Shown one piece after another: positions 23,892 through 34,622 of a DNA stretch of 64,000 nt (position 1 is its first letter; each line of letters opens with the position of its first letter). The position numbers and the translations under genes are program-made. This stretch comes from Vibrio syngnathi (lineage in GTDB: Bacteria > Pseudomonadota > Gammaproteobacteria > Enterobacterales > Vibrionaceae): positions 930,001 to 994,000 of the forward strand of contig NZ_CP017916.1 in NCBI RefSeq assembly GCF_002119525.1, in the 5' to 3' direction. A model generated the notes under the pieces. That model was not told the DNA's origin, searched no databases, and saw only the letters and a program-made list of their open reading frames with translations.

Positions 23892-23923
23892 AGACCAAAT
23901 CGGGTCTGTTGTCGTGACGACAA
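23892..23923. promoter_or_regulatory. Palindromic operator candidate upstream of the BCCT gene
   Basis: A perfect 7-1-7 palindrome TTGTCGTGACGACAA (23909-23923) lies 70 bases before the transporter start. An AGACC...GGTCT inverted repeat (23892-23907) directly abuts it on the gene-proximal side. The arrangement looks like an operator; I do not recognise the regulator. Confidence 0.55.
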
Positions 23924-23982
23924 ATTGCTTCTATTCGATAAAAGATAGGTAATGAAAGAATAGAGAAGCGGAGCCGTAAAGT

Positions 23983-24072
23983 TAGCCTAAAGCGATAAAT
24001 TAGGCCAATGCTATAAATTAGACCAAGGCGATAAGTTAAACCAAGGCGATAAGTTAAACCAAGGCGATAAGG
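23983..24072. repeat. Five 18-bp tandem repeats overlapping a gene end
   Basis: Five consecutive 18-bp units run from 23983 to 24072. The three nearest the gene are almost identical (TAAACCAAGGCGATAAGT type); the outer two have diverged. The innermost unit covers the last codons and the stop of the 117-aa gene, and each unit repeats those codons and a TAA in the same frame. Confidence 0.92.
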
Positions 24073-24407
24073 ATGCCACCTACGGTCAACGCTGCGGACA
24101 AGAATTGCCCCGCTGAATATGAGCCATCGTTCTCTTCTTCCACCTTGTCTGGATGATCCATACCTAGTGCGCCGTGAGCGAACGATTCAACTTTATCGGT
24201 AACGGTTGCATTTTCCGCCTCGACTTTCTTCGCTTCGTTATCGATTTGTTTAAGAGCAAATAATAGCGCTTTTCCTTCATCAGAAAGCTTAACGGTATTT
24301 TGTTCAATCTTGAGTGGAGCAGGCTTTTCAGCCTCAGTGCTTTTATTCTGTGCGTTCATTTTCGCAGGTGAATACAGCTGAGTATTACTCGTTCCTACTG
24401 GTGTCAT
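24054..24407 (-). CDS. Hypothetical protein with C-terminal hydrophobic segment
   Basis: I do not recognise this 117-aa protein. It starts MTPVGTSNTQLYSP, has a Lys/Glu-rich, probably helical middle (about 30-85, including LSDEGKALLFALKQID), an acidic stretch (HPDKVEEENDG) and a glycine/alanine hydrophobic end (AGQFLSAALTVGGILIALV) that could be a tail anchor. The ATG at 24407 follows a strong TAAGGAG, which rules out the 20-residue upstream extension. Its stop codon lies inside an 18-bp tandem repeat. It stands alone on the minus strand. Confidence 0.7.
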   Translation of the reverse strand: MTPVGTSNTQLYSPAKMNAQNKSTEAEKPAPLKIEQNTVKLSDEGKALLFALKQIDNEAKKVEAENATVTDKVESFAHGALGMDHPDKVEEENDGSYSAGQFLSAALTVGGILIALV

Positions 24408-24660
24408 ATCGCTCTCCTTACCTATCCTTAAATATAGTATCGGCAGAGGTGTGAAAAACTTGTGCATTTAATCACCGTGGTGATGTTTTTTTATTCGCAC
24501 ATTGTTTTTTCGTCTGCTTAGTCAAACCGTCTAGTTATTAAGCAAATCTTGTGCCGATAAGGGATTCGAACGTTACATAAAGATAGGGGGAGTGATAGGA
24601 TCTAATGAAGTTCTGTCGATGGGCTAGTTATCTTGGGTTAGCCCATCGTTTCGTGCTTTT

Positions 24661-24690
24661 ATAAGAATGGATAAGAATGGATAAGAATGG
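24661..24690. repeat. Three perfect 10-bp tandem repeats
   Basis: ATAAGAATGG occurs three times in a row, immediately after the stop codon of the ChaN-like gene (minus strand). An inverted repeat CGATGGGCTA/TAGCCCATCG (24617-24648) lies beyond it and may be the transcript end, although no T run follows on the minus strand. Confidence 0.85.
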
Positions 24691-24691
24691 G

Positions 24692-25651
24692 TTAGTCGCA
24701 CTCTAGGCTAGCACCGCGCTTAGACAGATGTTTGTATGCCTTCATTCTGTTCTCTTTTTTAACAAAACGAGCGGGTGGAGAAAGCACTTTTAACTGATAG
24801 TCACTGCTATCTGATGAGATATCTTCAACTGGGCTGATGATGGCAATTTTCAAATCGGGATTACGACGTAAAATTGATGCCGCTGTGCCTAAACCACCTT
24901 CGGTGTGGAATTTACCTGCCACATGAATCACTTGTTGGTTTGGGTTTGATGCGAGGTAGTCAACAATTGACTCCGCCATGGTTTCGTCCCAGGTGACTTG
25001 AGCGGCAAACTGCTTTTCTGTTTGCTCTGGCGTGCCGTGATGCATCGAAGCCATGAATTTTTCTTTGTAGGGGCTATCGCCAGTATCCACTTCTGAAGCA
25101 ATCCATTGACGCTGTTCCGTCGTTAGCTGATCTAGATAAGGTAATCCCTTACGGCCAATGCATTGTACGAAGGGTTTTGGTGCGTTTGCCGCAATGATAT
25201 CGACGTCATTGGCTTTAGCGAACTCAACTAAAGCGCGATAATCACTTTCGTAGTTTGGCCAAGCAGCCGCTTGAGACATAAGAATTTGTTCGCCAATTTC
25301 ATCATTGAGATATTGGTTTAATGTGTCTTGATGTTCTCGAGTGAATTGTTCCATTGAAAGTGCGATGTTTGAAGTTGCGTTGCGGCGCGCTTTTAAGAAA
25401 TCGGTTTGGAAGCGGTGGATTGCCGAGTGAGTGTGCCATTCGCCAATAAGAACCACATCAGCGCCAATCAGCTGTTTAGGTAATGCATTGAGAGACAGCG
25501 TTTCGCCTTGTGGAGAAGCAAACTGGTAATCATAGAATGTGGAAACGGTTTCCGTTTGCGTGTTAGCCACTTTTTGAGAAGTGTTGTTTGAAGGTTGATT
25601 AGTACAAGCCGTGAGCAGGGTTGCTAATCCGATAAGAATAATACGTTGCAT
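24692..25651 (-). CDS. ChaN family heme-binding-type lipoprotein
   Basis: This 319-aa protein has a lipoprotein signal ending LLTAC (Cys16) and a ChaN-like (DUF399) domain: VVLIGEWHTHSAIHRFQ near 66-82, SMEQFTREHQD, and a late HVAGKFHTEGGLG. ChaN-family proteins are surface or periplasmic lipoproteins; the Campylobacter member binds heme between two subunits. A role in iron or heme handling is therefore possible but not shown. No Fur box was seen upstream. It is monocistronic on the minus strand. Confidence 0.82.
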   Translation of the reverse strand: MQRIILIGLATLLTACTNQPSNNTSQKVANTQTETVSTFYDYQFASPQGETLSLNALPKQLIGADVVLIGEWHTHSAIHRFQTDFLKARRNATSNIALSMEQFTREHQDTLNQYLNDEIGEQILMSQAAAWPNYESDYRALVEFAKANDVDIIAANAPKPFVQCIGRKGLPYLDQLTTEQRQWIASEVDTGDSPYKEKFMASMHHGTPEQTEKQFAAQVTWDETMAESIVDYLASNPNQQVIHVAGKFHTEGGLGTAASILRRNPDLKIAIISPVEDISSDSSDYQLKVLSPPARFVKKENRMKAYKHLSKRGASLECD

Positions 25652-25726
25652 GAAATGCCTCCTTGAAGAACACGCATACTAAAGGAGGCAAGATGATATT
25701 TCAATGCAAACGATAATCAATACCAA

Positions 25727-26542
25727 TTAAATCTGTTTGCGGTACACTCGCAGCATAAAGTCCGCTTCACAGTTGAATTGCTCAGCATCAATGAGTTGTT
25801 GTTTAAACTCTTCACTCGCTTTCCAAGCAAACGGCGTCATCTGTAGCAGGTCGAATGCGTCTGACCCCGATAGTTCCATCATATAGTTTAGTTGCTCTTG
25901 GTGCTCAAGAGTAAAACCTTCAATCATTTCTGGATCTTCATCGTGCAAGCGAACACCATCATAAATTGCATCACGCAGCTGATATAGGTGTCGGCTAGCC
26001 GGTGTCACGGTGATTACCACGCCATTGTCTTTGATGGTGCGCTGCAGTTCTTCAGCCTTGCAAGGCGCGTAAATGCGTAGAATGCCGTCTAAGCTGTTTT
26101 CCGCAAAGGGTAGGCGATGGCTAGAAGCGACTGAGAAGTCGACAGCAGGGTAGCGTTTAGCGGCGTATTTGATAGCAATCTTAGAAATGTCTAGTCCAAA
26201 AGTAGCGCCACTCTTTTCTTGAAGGTTTACCGCAATTTCATTGGTGTAATAACCTTCACCACAACCGATATCCAATAGGCTAGGGGCGGTTGCTGGCAGA
26301 TAGCTAGCGCATAAACCAACAGCGGCTTGACGCATTGGATCGTAGTGGTTGCCTTCAAGGAAGCGGCGGCGAGCTTGCATCATCTCTTTGTTGTCACCTG
26401 GATCTTTTGAGCGTTTGTGGTGTGCTGGCATCAAATTAACATAGCCTTCTTTTGCTAGGTCGAACTGATGGTTCTTTTCACACTTAAACGTACGATCGTT
26501 TTGAGATAAAGGTTGGTGACACAAAGGGCATTGGTAAGTCAT
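25727..26542 (-). CDS. rlmA: 23S rRNA (guanine-745-N1)-methyltransferase
   Basis: RlmA methylates G745 of 23S rRNA. The 271-aa protein has the N-terminal zinc site Cys5, Cys8, Cys21, His25 and then a class I SAM-dependent methyltransferase fold with motif I LLDIGCGEGYYT (near 93) and GLDISKIAIKYA. The family phrase AHHKRSKDPGDNKEMMQARRRFL identifies it. It lies downstream of a chemoreceptor gene on the same strand, separated by a hairpin. Confidence 0.94.
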   Translation of the reverse strand: MTYQCPLCHQPLSQNDRTFKCEKNHQFDLAKEGYVNLMPAHHKRSKDPGDNKEMMQARRRFLEGNHYDPMRQAAVGLCASYLPATAPSLLDIGCGEGYYTNEIAVNLQEKSGATFGLDISKIAIKYAAKRYPAVDFSVASSHRLPFAENSLDGILRIYAPCKAEELQRTIKDNGVVITVTPASRHLYQLRDAIYDGVRLHDEDPEMIEGFTLEHQEQLNYMMELSGSDAFDLLQMTPFAWKASEEFKQQLIDAEQFNCEADFMLRVYRKQI

Positions 26543-26666
26543 TGCGAACTCGAGGTAGAAATTTCAAGTCCAAAATTTTAACAGGAAGCATTGTGGGGCG
26601 CTAGAATAAACGCAGCTGTCTTGGTTTACGGCAATTAGTGAAGATACAGAGGCTGTCAGTGAAGAG

Positions 26667-26693
26667 ATAGAGCCAACGTATGGTTGGCTCTAT
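26667..26693 (-). terminator. Hairpin after the chemoreceptor gene
   Basis: An 11-bp perfect stem ATAGAGCCAAC/GTTGGCTCTAT with a five-base loop lies 43 bases past the stop codon of the minus-strand chemoreceptor gene. The T run on that strand is poor (CTCTTC), so it is a weak or Rho-assisted terminator. Confidence 0.55.
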
Positions 26694-26735
26694 TGGTCAT
26701 GAGCAAGTCACTGATAGAAAAAGTGAACTCGGCTT

Positions 26736-28772
26736 TTAGCTAAAGAAGTTAACTTGGTTCTTTAACGACTCAGCTTGTTTTTGAAGTTCATCAGCACTGT
26801 GAGAAGTCTTAGCGCTGGTTTCACGGCTTTGCTGGTTCAAATCGCTGATCGCATGCGCGTTCGCTGCTATTTCTTGAGAAACCTGAGCTTGCTCTTCTGA
26901 TGTCGCAGCAATGGTTTCAGCTTGAGAAGCAATAGATTCAACTTGAGAGGCTATCGACTCTAGGGCTGTACCTGCTTCTTGCGCTTTATCAAGTACTTGG
27001 TTGGCATTTGATTGGCTTTGTGTCATCAGGTTCACGGCATTGTTAGTTGAAGATTTTAACTTCTCGATGATGCTCACTACGTCTTGTACTGACGTTTGTG
27101 TACGATGAGCCAATGTTCTTACTTCGTCAGCGACCACGGCAAAACCACGACCCTGATCACCCGCTCGTGCTGCTTCTATTGCAGCGTTCAACGCAAGTAA
27201 GTTGGTTTGTTCGGCTATGTCATCAATCATCTTGGTGACGGTTTGAATGCTTTCGCTATCAGAACTCACTTGCTCGATGGCCGATGCTGACTTGTCTAAT
27301 TGATCATTCAGCTGGGCCACATCAATACACACACCTTCAACGACTTCTAAACCTTTCTGGCTGTCTTCATTTGCAAGGCGAACATTTTCAGCAATGCTGT
27401 TCACTTGCTGTGCCACTGATTCAGCAGAGGTGGCCATCTCTTCAATGGCCGTAACGACTTGCTCAACCTGTGCTTGCTGGCGGTCAGATTGGCTCAGATT
27501 GTGGCTAGCATCCTGTGACACACTGCTAGAGCTGTTTTGTACTTGATCACTGGTCGTACGAATTTCTCCAACGAGTGTATTCAATTGAGCAGCCATATTC
27601 GCAACGCCGGTATTTAGGTTGCTGATTTCATTCTTAGTCTGTTTACCGTTGTTTGGAATATGTAAGCTGACTTCGCCTTTTCCTAAGCGCATCATGTATT
27701 CGTTTAAAGTCGTTAACGGCGTCAAGGTACGGTTCAATACGAGCGTTAACACGACGATGGTAGCGGCGGCAATCAAGGTCGCGATTATCGCGATAAGTTT
27801 CAGCAGTTCGTCGCTGCCTTTAGTGACTTCATTAATAAATGTGCCGCCAAGTAGTTTCCAATTCCACCCCGGGACTTCGGTATAGACGAGGTATTTTTCG
27901 CCCACTGTTCCTTGATACTCAAAAGGGTAGAGAATCAAGCCGGATGGCTGCTCAAAGAGCTGATAGAAAGGTTTGTTACCGTCGTAGTCGGCAACATCCA
28001 CAATAGATTTATCACCTCCAGCATTAGTAGGGTGCAGTAAGTACTGGCCTTGATGCTCTTCTTCATTGTCAACGATGATGGTATAGCCAGTATCGCCCCA
28101 TGAGACAGAACGCAATGACTCGAACAGGTTTTGTGTCGCCTCTTCTACGGGTAGACCAATGAAAGAGACACCGTTAACTTTGCCTTGTGCATTCGTTAAA
28201 GGCGCGTAGTAGGTAATGTAGCGTTGGCCGAAGAGCTTCACTTGCGCGTAATAAGCTTCGCCATTTTTGAGTTTGTTATAGCCAGGATGATCCTTGCCTA
28301 ACGTTGTGGCAACAACACGTTCCCCTGACGGTTTTTTAAGAGAAGTAGACACGCGAATAAAGTCATCGCCAAATGGGGCAAATAGGGTTGCTACAGCGCC
28401 GGTGTCGCGAGTAAAGCTATCAACGAGTTTAGTGTCGTTGATTAGGCTCTCACCATATTGAGTCAGGTTAGGAATGGAATGACCGTTGAACTCAACGTCG
28501 TAATTCTCAACATAAACACCTGCTAGGTAACCGTTACGAAAGGTGGATTCTAAAACTTTGGCGGTATGCAGGTAGGCATCGAATTGGCCAGATATGGTTT
28601 TGGCCATTGCTTCTACTTTGGATTGGTGTTCCCTTAACGTGTTGTCTAATAATACTTGTGAGGCATTGCGATACACGAGCGTTGCGATAGAGCCAAAGGC
28701 GATAAGTAAGCACAGCAAAATGACCAACTTAAGTTGGAAGCCAACACTTTGATTTTTGTATTTCTCGAACAT
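26736..28772 (-). CDS. Methyl-accepting chemotaxis protein with Cache sensor
   Basis: This 678-aa chemoreceptor has a first span (about 12-33), a large periplasmic Cache-type sensor (about 40-310; [23 protein letters not shown] and [14 protein letters not shown] are typical), a second span (about 325-347), a HAMP linker and a long signalling helix bundle. The hairpin tip [20 protein letters not shown] contacts CheA/CheW. Glu/Gln-rich methylation helices flank it. The ligand cannot be read from sequence. It appears monocistronic. No sigma-28 type promoter was evident upstream. Confidence 0.93.
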   Translation of the reverse strand: MFEKYKNQSVGFQLKLVILLCLLIAFGSIATLVYRNASQVLLDNTLREHQSKVEAMAKTISGQFDAYLHTAKVLESTFRNGYLAGVYVENYDVEFNGHSIPNLTQYGESLINDTKLVDSFTRDTGAVATLFAPFGDDFIRVSTSLKKPSGERVVATTLGKDHPGYNKLKNGEAYYAQVKLFGQRYITYYAPLTNAQGKVNGVSFIGLPVEEATQNLFESLRSVSWGDTGYTIIVDNEEEHQGQYLLHPTNAGGDKSIVDVADYDGNKPFYQLFEQPSGLILYPFEYQGTVGEKYLVYTEVPGWNWKLLGGTFINEVTKGSDELLKLIAIIATLIAAATIVVLTLVLNRTLTPLTTLNEYMMRLGKGEVSLHIPNNGKQTKNEISNLNTGVANMAAQLNTLVGEIRTTSDQVQNSSSSVSQDASHNLSQSDRQQAQVEQVVTAIEEMATSAESVAQQVNSIAENVRLANEDSQKGLEVVEGVCIDVAQLNDQLDKSASAIEQVSSDSESIQTVTKMIDDIAEQTNLLALNAAIEAARAGDQGRGFAVVADEVRTLAHRTQTSVQDVVSIIEKLKSSTNNAVNLMTQSQSNANQVLDKAQEAGTALESIASQVESIASQAETIAATSEEQAQVSQEIAANAHAISDLNQQSRETSAKTSHSADELQKQAESLKNQVNFFS

Positions 28773-29079
28773 GAATTCATTATCCTGTCTTCATTGAGGT
28801 GTTGTTAAGTGGTTTTAGATAAGTTTGTTATTGAGCCTCCTATCATAAGAACTTATTCATAGGCAGTAATTGATAAGAATTAATGAATTGATAGTTATAT
28901 TTATAAATTATGGCGTATGAGATATGAAATGAAATTTGGAATGTATTAAATCAGAGTAGATAGACTTTACTGAGAGTTAAATGACAAGTTGGTCATGGTT
29001 ATGGGAATAGAGAAGGTTAGGGGCAATAAAAATGCAGCTCATGGCTGCATTTTCGTTTCTAATTGGCGTTGCTTTAAGC
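28773..29079. other. Intergenic gap between chemoreceptor gene and yeaD
   Basis: This AT-rich stretch of 307 bases carries the chemoreceptor promoter region and the yeaD terminator at 29029-29053 (described separately). I see no gene in it. Confidence 0.7.
29029..29053 (-). terminator. Terminator after yeaD
   Basis: A perfect 10-bp stem AAAATGCAGC/GCTGCATTTT with loop TCATG lies 27 bases past the yeaD stop codon, followed on the minus strand by TATTGC. Confidence 0.82.
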
Positions 29080-29964
29080 TTATTTCGAAGCTAGCACCGT
29101 AATCAGCTGGTGGCTTTCGCCAGGCTGTAGCGTTTTACCTGCTTCTAGGCTCGGGGCGTGCAGTGTTGACTCTACACACATCATGGTTAGGTAACCGTCG
29201 TCTTGCATGTCGCCCATCGCTGCTGCGCCTTCCGCCCACGGGTTCCACAATACTGCAGAGTTATGACCGTGGTTTTCAACCGTTAGTGTGCGATCCAGCT
29301 TTTTGTCAGCTACAAATATTTGCGCTTCTGGTTGCGTGTAAACGCGGTCAATCGTGTCAGTCAGTACCAGTTCAGCACCACCTTGGCAGATCTTGCCACC
29401 TTGCAGGCTATCAATGTACTCAGCACCCATACCGGTTGTGGTTGTGTTGTGAATATCACCAACGTTTAGGTAAGTGTGTAGGGCTCCAGAGAAAGTCCAT
29501 GGTTGTGAATCTGCGTTCTTCACATCCAAAGTTACTTTCAGTTGGTCACCAATCTCAACATTCAGTCGAGCATCGAACTGATGCGGCCATACTGCTAGCG
29601 TTTCTTCGTTAGGTTTTAAACCTAAGCTAACGATTACGCCTGCTTCGCTTTCACGGTGCTCAACCAATTGCCATTCGCTTGAACGTGCAAAACCATGTGC
29701 CGGTGCTGCAATACGACCAAACCAAGGCCAACATACTGGAATACCACCGCGCAGAGCTGTCTTTCCATCGAACTTAGCTTGCTGACTCATCCAAATTAAG
29801 TCTTCCTGACCTTGCGGCTGGAATGACACCACATGGCCGCCAAACAATGAAATGGCTGCGTTTGCTTTATCGTGGATAACGCGAACCAATTTTACACCTT
29901 CGTGTTCAACGATAGTCACATTATCAGAAAGTACAGTCAGTGCCGGTAGAGTAGATAAATCCAT
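29080..29964 (-). CDS. yeaD: D-hexose-6-phosphate mutarotase YeaD
   Basis: This 294-aa aldose-1-epimerase-like protein interconverts the alpha and beta anomers of glucose 6-phosphate and related sugar phosphates. It shows GGIPVCWPWFGR, AHGFARSSEW, GALHTYLNVGDI and WNPWAEGAAAMGDM, all typical of the YeaD/YMR099C group. It lies downstream of gapA on the same strand, the same pairing as in E. coli, but each has its own terminator. Confidence 0.93.
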   Translation of the reverse strand: MDLSTLPALTVLSDNVTIVEHEGVKLVRVIHDKANAAISLFGGHVVSFQPQGQEDLIWMSQQAKFDGKTALRGGIPVCWPWFGRIAAPAHGFARSSEWQLVEHRESEAGVIVSLGLKPNEETLAVWPHQFDARLNVEIGDQLKVTLDVKNADSQPWTFSGALHTYLNVGDIHNTTTTGMGAEYIDSLQGGKICQGGAELVLTDTIDRVYTQPEAQIFVADKKLDRTLTVENHGHNSAVLWNPWAEGAAAMGDMQDDGYLTMMCVESTLHAPSLEAGKTLQPGESHQLITVLASK

Positions 29965-30117
29965 TACATGATCCTTCTAAGGAAATTGAATTCAAATGCT
30001 GGCTAGAACAGTGCTTGTGATTTTATGAGTGACAAGCAGAGCCAGTATTGGAATTGAATTTCAGTGTTTTGGTGATTGGGATTGAAGTCGGGAGCTGTTT
30101 AAAAGATAGCAGGTATT

Positions 30118-30145
30118 AAAAAGGCGACACTAAGGTCGCCTTTTT
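30118..30145 (-). terminator. Terminator after gapA
   Basis: An 11-bp stem AAAAAGGCGAC/GTCGCCTTTTT with a six-base loop and a short T run on the minus strand, 60 bases past the gapA stop codon. Confidence 0.88.
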
Positions 30146-30204
30146 CAAAGTCTGCTCAAAACAGTCTTTGCTAATGCTTATCTAAAGCGATTTCTAAAAA
30201 GAAA

Positions 30205-31558
<1,354 letters not shown>

Positions 31559-31957
31559 ATGATAAAGCCTGATGAATACTGGCGTGAGCACCTAACGGAT
31601 GACGAATTTGCTGTGTGTCGTCAGCGTGGTACTGAAGCCCCTTATAGCGGTAAGTTGCTGCACAACCATAAGACGGGTGTCTATAGCTGCACATGCTGCG
31701 AAAGCCCTTTGTTTCTGTCGGATAACAAATATGACTCTGGGTGCGGTTGGCCAAGCTTTGATGCCCCAGTGAATGATCAAGCAGTGCGCTATATAGAAGA
31801 TCTAAGTCACGGAATGAAGCGTGTCGAGATCCGTTGTACCGCTTGTGATAGCCATTTAGGTCACGTTTTTCCTGATGGCCCCAAGACAACAGGTGAACGG
31901 TTCTGTGTGAATTCCGTGTCGTTAGTTTTCAACAAAAATGACGAAAGTACGAAATAA
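31559..31957 (+). CDS. msrB: Peptide-methionine (R)-S-oxide reductase
   Basis: MsrB reduces methionine-R-sulfoxide in oxidised proteins. The 132-aa enzyme has two CxxC zinc pairs (Cys44/47 and Cys93/96), the GCGWPSF motif with Cys62, and the catalytic Cys116 in [10 protein letters not shown] near-perfect Shine-Dalgarno GGGAGGAG directs initiation at 31559. It is divergent from gapA, preserving the E. coli msrB/gapA neighbourhood. Confidence 0.96.
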   Translation: MIKPDEYWREHLTDDEFAVCRQRGTEAPYSGKLLHNHKTGVYSCTCCESPLFLSDNKYDSGCGWPSFDAPVNDQAVRYIEDLSHGMKRVEIRCTACDSHLGHVFPDGPKTTGERFCVNSVSLVFNKNDESTK

Positions 31958-32055
31958 CTTGTCACAATTGTCTAATCCTTACAGGTTGTATTTGTTGATT
32001 GAGTGGTACTGAACGGTCTAAAACTTAGGTATTTCCTAGTTAAATCTAGTCAAAC

Positions 32056-32088
32056 AAAAACAGCTACCATGATGGTAGCTGTTTTTTT
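32056..32088. terminator. Bidirectional terminator between msrB and the DUF2989 gene
   Basis: An AAAAACAGCTACC/GGTAGCTGTTTTT stem with loop ATGAT has A and T runs on either side, between two convergent genes. Confidence 0.88.
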
Positions 32089-32136
32089 GAAAGCTTGTGA
32101 ATAGGACGTTTGGACTAGAACACGAGAACCGTGCGA

Positions 32137-32952
32137 TCAGTAACGAGGGACGATTGAAGGGCTGTAAACCTCATCTTCAATAGCTTCTACTATATTGTCC
32201 GCGTCTTGATTCAGTTGTTCGTATGTTGACTCATCGAAACGGTACAACACGGTAAGTTCTGCTTCCGAAGCAATAGGTACATCAAACTCTTTCGCTACCA
32301 TGGCCCACACGTACGCCTTTTCCATATGCCCAAGGCTGTGGTTGATACTCGCCATCGATTTGAAGATCTCGGTGTTGACCTTCGAACCATTAGAAAGCGT
32401 TAACGCATTGTTGAGTAGCTTAAGCGTTTTTTCATGGTCACGGGTAGTATAAAAAGTGGCTAGCGCATATTGCATCTCTGCTGTGTTTAATGCTTCTGTC
32501 CCTTCTAATTGCAGGAAACTGCGTCTTGCGTTGGTATCCCCAGTTTGTGACCACATAAAATAAAGCGTTTCCGGGGTATTTGATCGCGAGAGTTCATCAA
32601 CAATACGCTCAGACTCTTCGATACTATTCATTAACGAGGTGAAGCGACGTTCTTGAAGTTTGGATTGATCGATCGTTTCAATTTGTGCTGCAAGTTCTAA
32701 ACACTTTTTGTAGGCAGAGACTAATTCGAACTCTTTAATCTTATTGGTATCGCTGGGTTTTTCTTTTGCTTCAAATCGATGCCAGACGAGGTCGGTACGT
32801 GCGACACGGCACTGTCCGTCATTCATATTTAACTTTTCACACTGAAGCCACGGGTTGCTTTCGCACAATTGAGCGGTATTTTTGTTCCCGTCAAAACACC
32901 CAACCAGAGTGAAAGGCAATAGGCTTAGTACCAACCATTTCATAATTTTCAT
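32137..32952 (-). CDS. DUF2989 family lipoprotein
   Basis: This 271-aa protein has a lipoprotein signal ending LVGC (Cys19), a cysteine-containing N-terminal region (LCESNPWLQCEK, GQCRVARTDLVW) and a helical repeat-like remainder (about 60-250), consistent with the DUF2989 family found in vibrios and relatives. The helices (for example EALNTAEMQYALATFYTTRDHEKTL, TPR- or Sel1-like) suggest a protein-interaction scaffold. No function is known to me. It is divergent from yeaC. Confidence 0.75.
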   Translation of the reverse strand: MKIMKWLVLSLLPFTLVGCFDGNKNTAQLCESNPWLQCEKLNMNDGQCRVARTDLVWHRFEAKEKPSDTNKIKEFELVSAYKKCLELAAQIETIDQSKLQERRFTSLMNSIEESERIVDELSRSNTPETLYFMWSQTGDTNARRSFLQLEGTEALNTAEMQYALATFYTTRDHEKTLKLLNNALTLSNGSKVNTEIFKSMASINHSLGHMEKAYVWAMVAKEFDVPIASEAELTVLYRFDESTYEQLNQDADNIVEAIEDEVYSPSIVPRY

Positions 32953-33056
32953 ATTCCTTCACTTGTGATCAAATACACTTATTTTCAGTCAGGTTCTTGA
33001 CTCAATTCTGATACGGGTTATTTTCTGGTGAAAATTGTTAAAACTAAGGCCTTACC

Positions 33057-33338
33057 ATGGATGCAGAACAACTTCTTAGCGCAATGACCCCCGAGGTCTA
33101 CGAACGTTTAAACTATGCAGTTGAAACGGGGAAATGGCCAGAAGGAACGGCGCTCTCTAAAGAACAGCGCGACTCGTGTATGCAGGCGGTTATGTTGTAT
33201 CAATCGAAACATAACTCTGAAGCTCAACATATGACAATTGCAGCCGGCGGAGAAATTAGCTTTAAATCAAAGTCTGAACTAAAGAAGCAGTTTAAGTCCG
33301 ACCAAGAAGATATTGTTAGAGTTAATCCTAATCATTAG
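33057..33338 (+). CDS. yeaC: YeaC family (DUF1315) protein
   Basis: This 93-aa protein belongs to the DUF1315/YeaC family: MTPEVYERLNYAVETGKWPEG and LSKEQRDSCMQAVMLYQ are its hallmarks. It is small, soluble and of unknown function. In E. coli yeaC also lies near msrB and gapA. A strong terminator follows. Confidence 0.88.
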   Translation: MDAEQLLSAMTPEVYERLNYAVETGKWPEGTALSKEQRDSCMQAVMLYQSKHNSEAQHMTIAAGGEISFKSKSELKKQFKSDQEDIVRVNPNH

Positions 33339-33352
33339 GCTTAAATTACAAC

Positions 33353-33382
33353 AAAGGGGTGGCACTGTGCCACCCCTTTTTT
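33353..33382 (+). terminator. Terminator after yeaC
   Basis: The 12-bp perfect stem AAAGGGGTGGCA with loop CTG ends in a T run, 14 bases past the yeaC stop codon. Confidence 0.92.
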
Positions 33383-33487
33383 ACTGTTAAGCTGTTTATT
33401 TATAAACAATAATACGATTTAGTTCAGGTTTACGTGAGGGGGCTTGATTAAAGGTAAGCCCTTGGCTAAACGAATCGCAGGATAGGC

Positions 33488-34504
33488 TTATAAGCTCATC
33501 TCACCGCGTAACACTTGTTGCATTTGAGCCTTCACTTCTTCGTAGCTTAAATCTTGGCTCAATAGATAATGTAATTTCGCCAGTGCTGCTTCTGGTGTCA
33601 TATCGTAACCACTGATAACGCCCGATTCTGCTAGTGCACAACCCGTCGCGTAACCACCCATGTTGACTTTACCCGCCAAACACTGAGTTAGGTTCACTAC
33701 AATCACACCTCGTTCAGAGGCATCTTTTAAGTGCTGAAGTAGCTCTTGATTTTGTGGTGCGTTACCAACCCCAAAAGTAAGCAGGATCATTGCATTTACA
33801 GGTTGTAGTAGCGTGTTGCGAATCACTTCATGTGAGATGCCTGGGTACATAGTGATTACGCCGATGGGTTGCGGAGTAATGTTATGAACCTTGAAAGCAC
33901 CTTCAGGTTGTTCGTTTACCTTAACGTTATTGCTGATCTGGATATTGATACCCGCTTCTAGCAATGGGGTTAGGTTTGGAGAGGTAAACGCATTGAAGCC
34001 ATCTGCGTGTGATTTTGTGCTGCGGTTACCACGCATCAACTTGTTGTTGAAAAACAGTGTCACTTCGTTGATCGGGTAGTTCGCTGCAATGTGCAGAGCA
34101 TTTAGCAGGTTCGCTTGTCCGTCTGAACGTAGCTCTGCCAATGGGATCTGAGAGCCCGTAACAATCACAGGTTTGCCGAGGTTTTCCAGCATGAAAGACA
34201 GAGCAGAGGCGGTGTAAGCCATTGTGTCTGTACCGTGTAGGATAACGAAACCATCGTACTTATCGTAGTTCGCGCGAATATCATCAGCGATAGTCTGCCA
34301 ATCAAGTGGCGTCATATCTGAAGAGTCCATCAATGGAGAGTATTCATGAATGGTGTACTCAGGCATTTCTGGGCGATGGAATTCAGGCATGCCAGCTAGC
34401 TGCTTATCCATAAAACCTGCGACTGGGACATAGCCGTGGTCCAAAGACTTCTGCATGCCAATTGTGCCGCCGGTATACGCGATATAGATGTGTTTTCTTT
34501 CCAT
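33488..34504 (-). CDS. ansA: Type I (cytoplasmic) L-asparaginase
   Basis: AnsA hydrolyses L-asparagine to aspartate and ammonia in the cytoplasm. The 338-aa enzyme shows the first active-site motif IAYTGGTIGMQ, the second VILHGTDTMAYTA and the lysine-containing NKLMRGNRSTKSHADGF. There is no signal peptide, unlike type II enzymes. It lies downstream of sppA on the same strand, as in E. coli, separated by a terminator. Confidence 0.95.
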   Translation of the reverse strand: MERKHIYIAYTGGTIGMQKSLDHGYVPVAGFMDKQLAGMPEFHRPEMPEYTIHEYSPLMDSSDMTPLDWQTIADDIRANYDKYDGFVILHGTDTMAYTASALSFMLENLGKPVIVTGSQIPLAELRSDGQANLLNALHIAANYPINEVTLFFNNKLMRGNRSTKSHADGFNAFTSPNLTPLLEAGINIQISNNVKVNEQPEGAFKVHNITPQPIGVITMYPGISHEVIRNTLLQPVNAMILLTFGVGNAPQNQELLQHLKDASERGVIVVNLTQCLAGKVNMGGYATGCALAESGVISGYDMTPEAALAKLHYLLSQDLSYEEVKAQMQQVLRGEMSL

Positions 34505-34570
34505 GGCGATTAATACTTAGTGTGATATAGGGAACAGGGGGGCGATTATAGCGAATTATCATGCAATAAA

Positions 34571-34599
34571 AAGAGGCGCCTCACACAGAGGCGCCTCTT
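34571..34599 (-). terminator. Terminator between sppA and ansA
   Basis: A 12-bp perfect stem AAGAGGCGCCTC/GAGGCGCCTCTT, loop ACACA, is followed on the minus strand by TTTTATTG. Confidence 0.9.
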
Positions 34600-34622
34600 G
34601 ATAACAAAGCGTTGAGATTATC

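Noticed and set aside
24679..24694. The 16-mer GGATAAGAATGGGTTA also occurs at about 62668-62683
   Set aside because: Only two exact copies, in unrelated contexts; AT-rich chance similarity is possible and no mobile element features are present.
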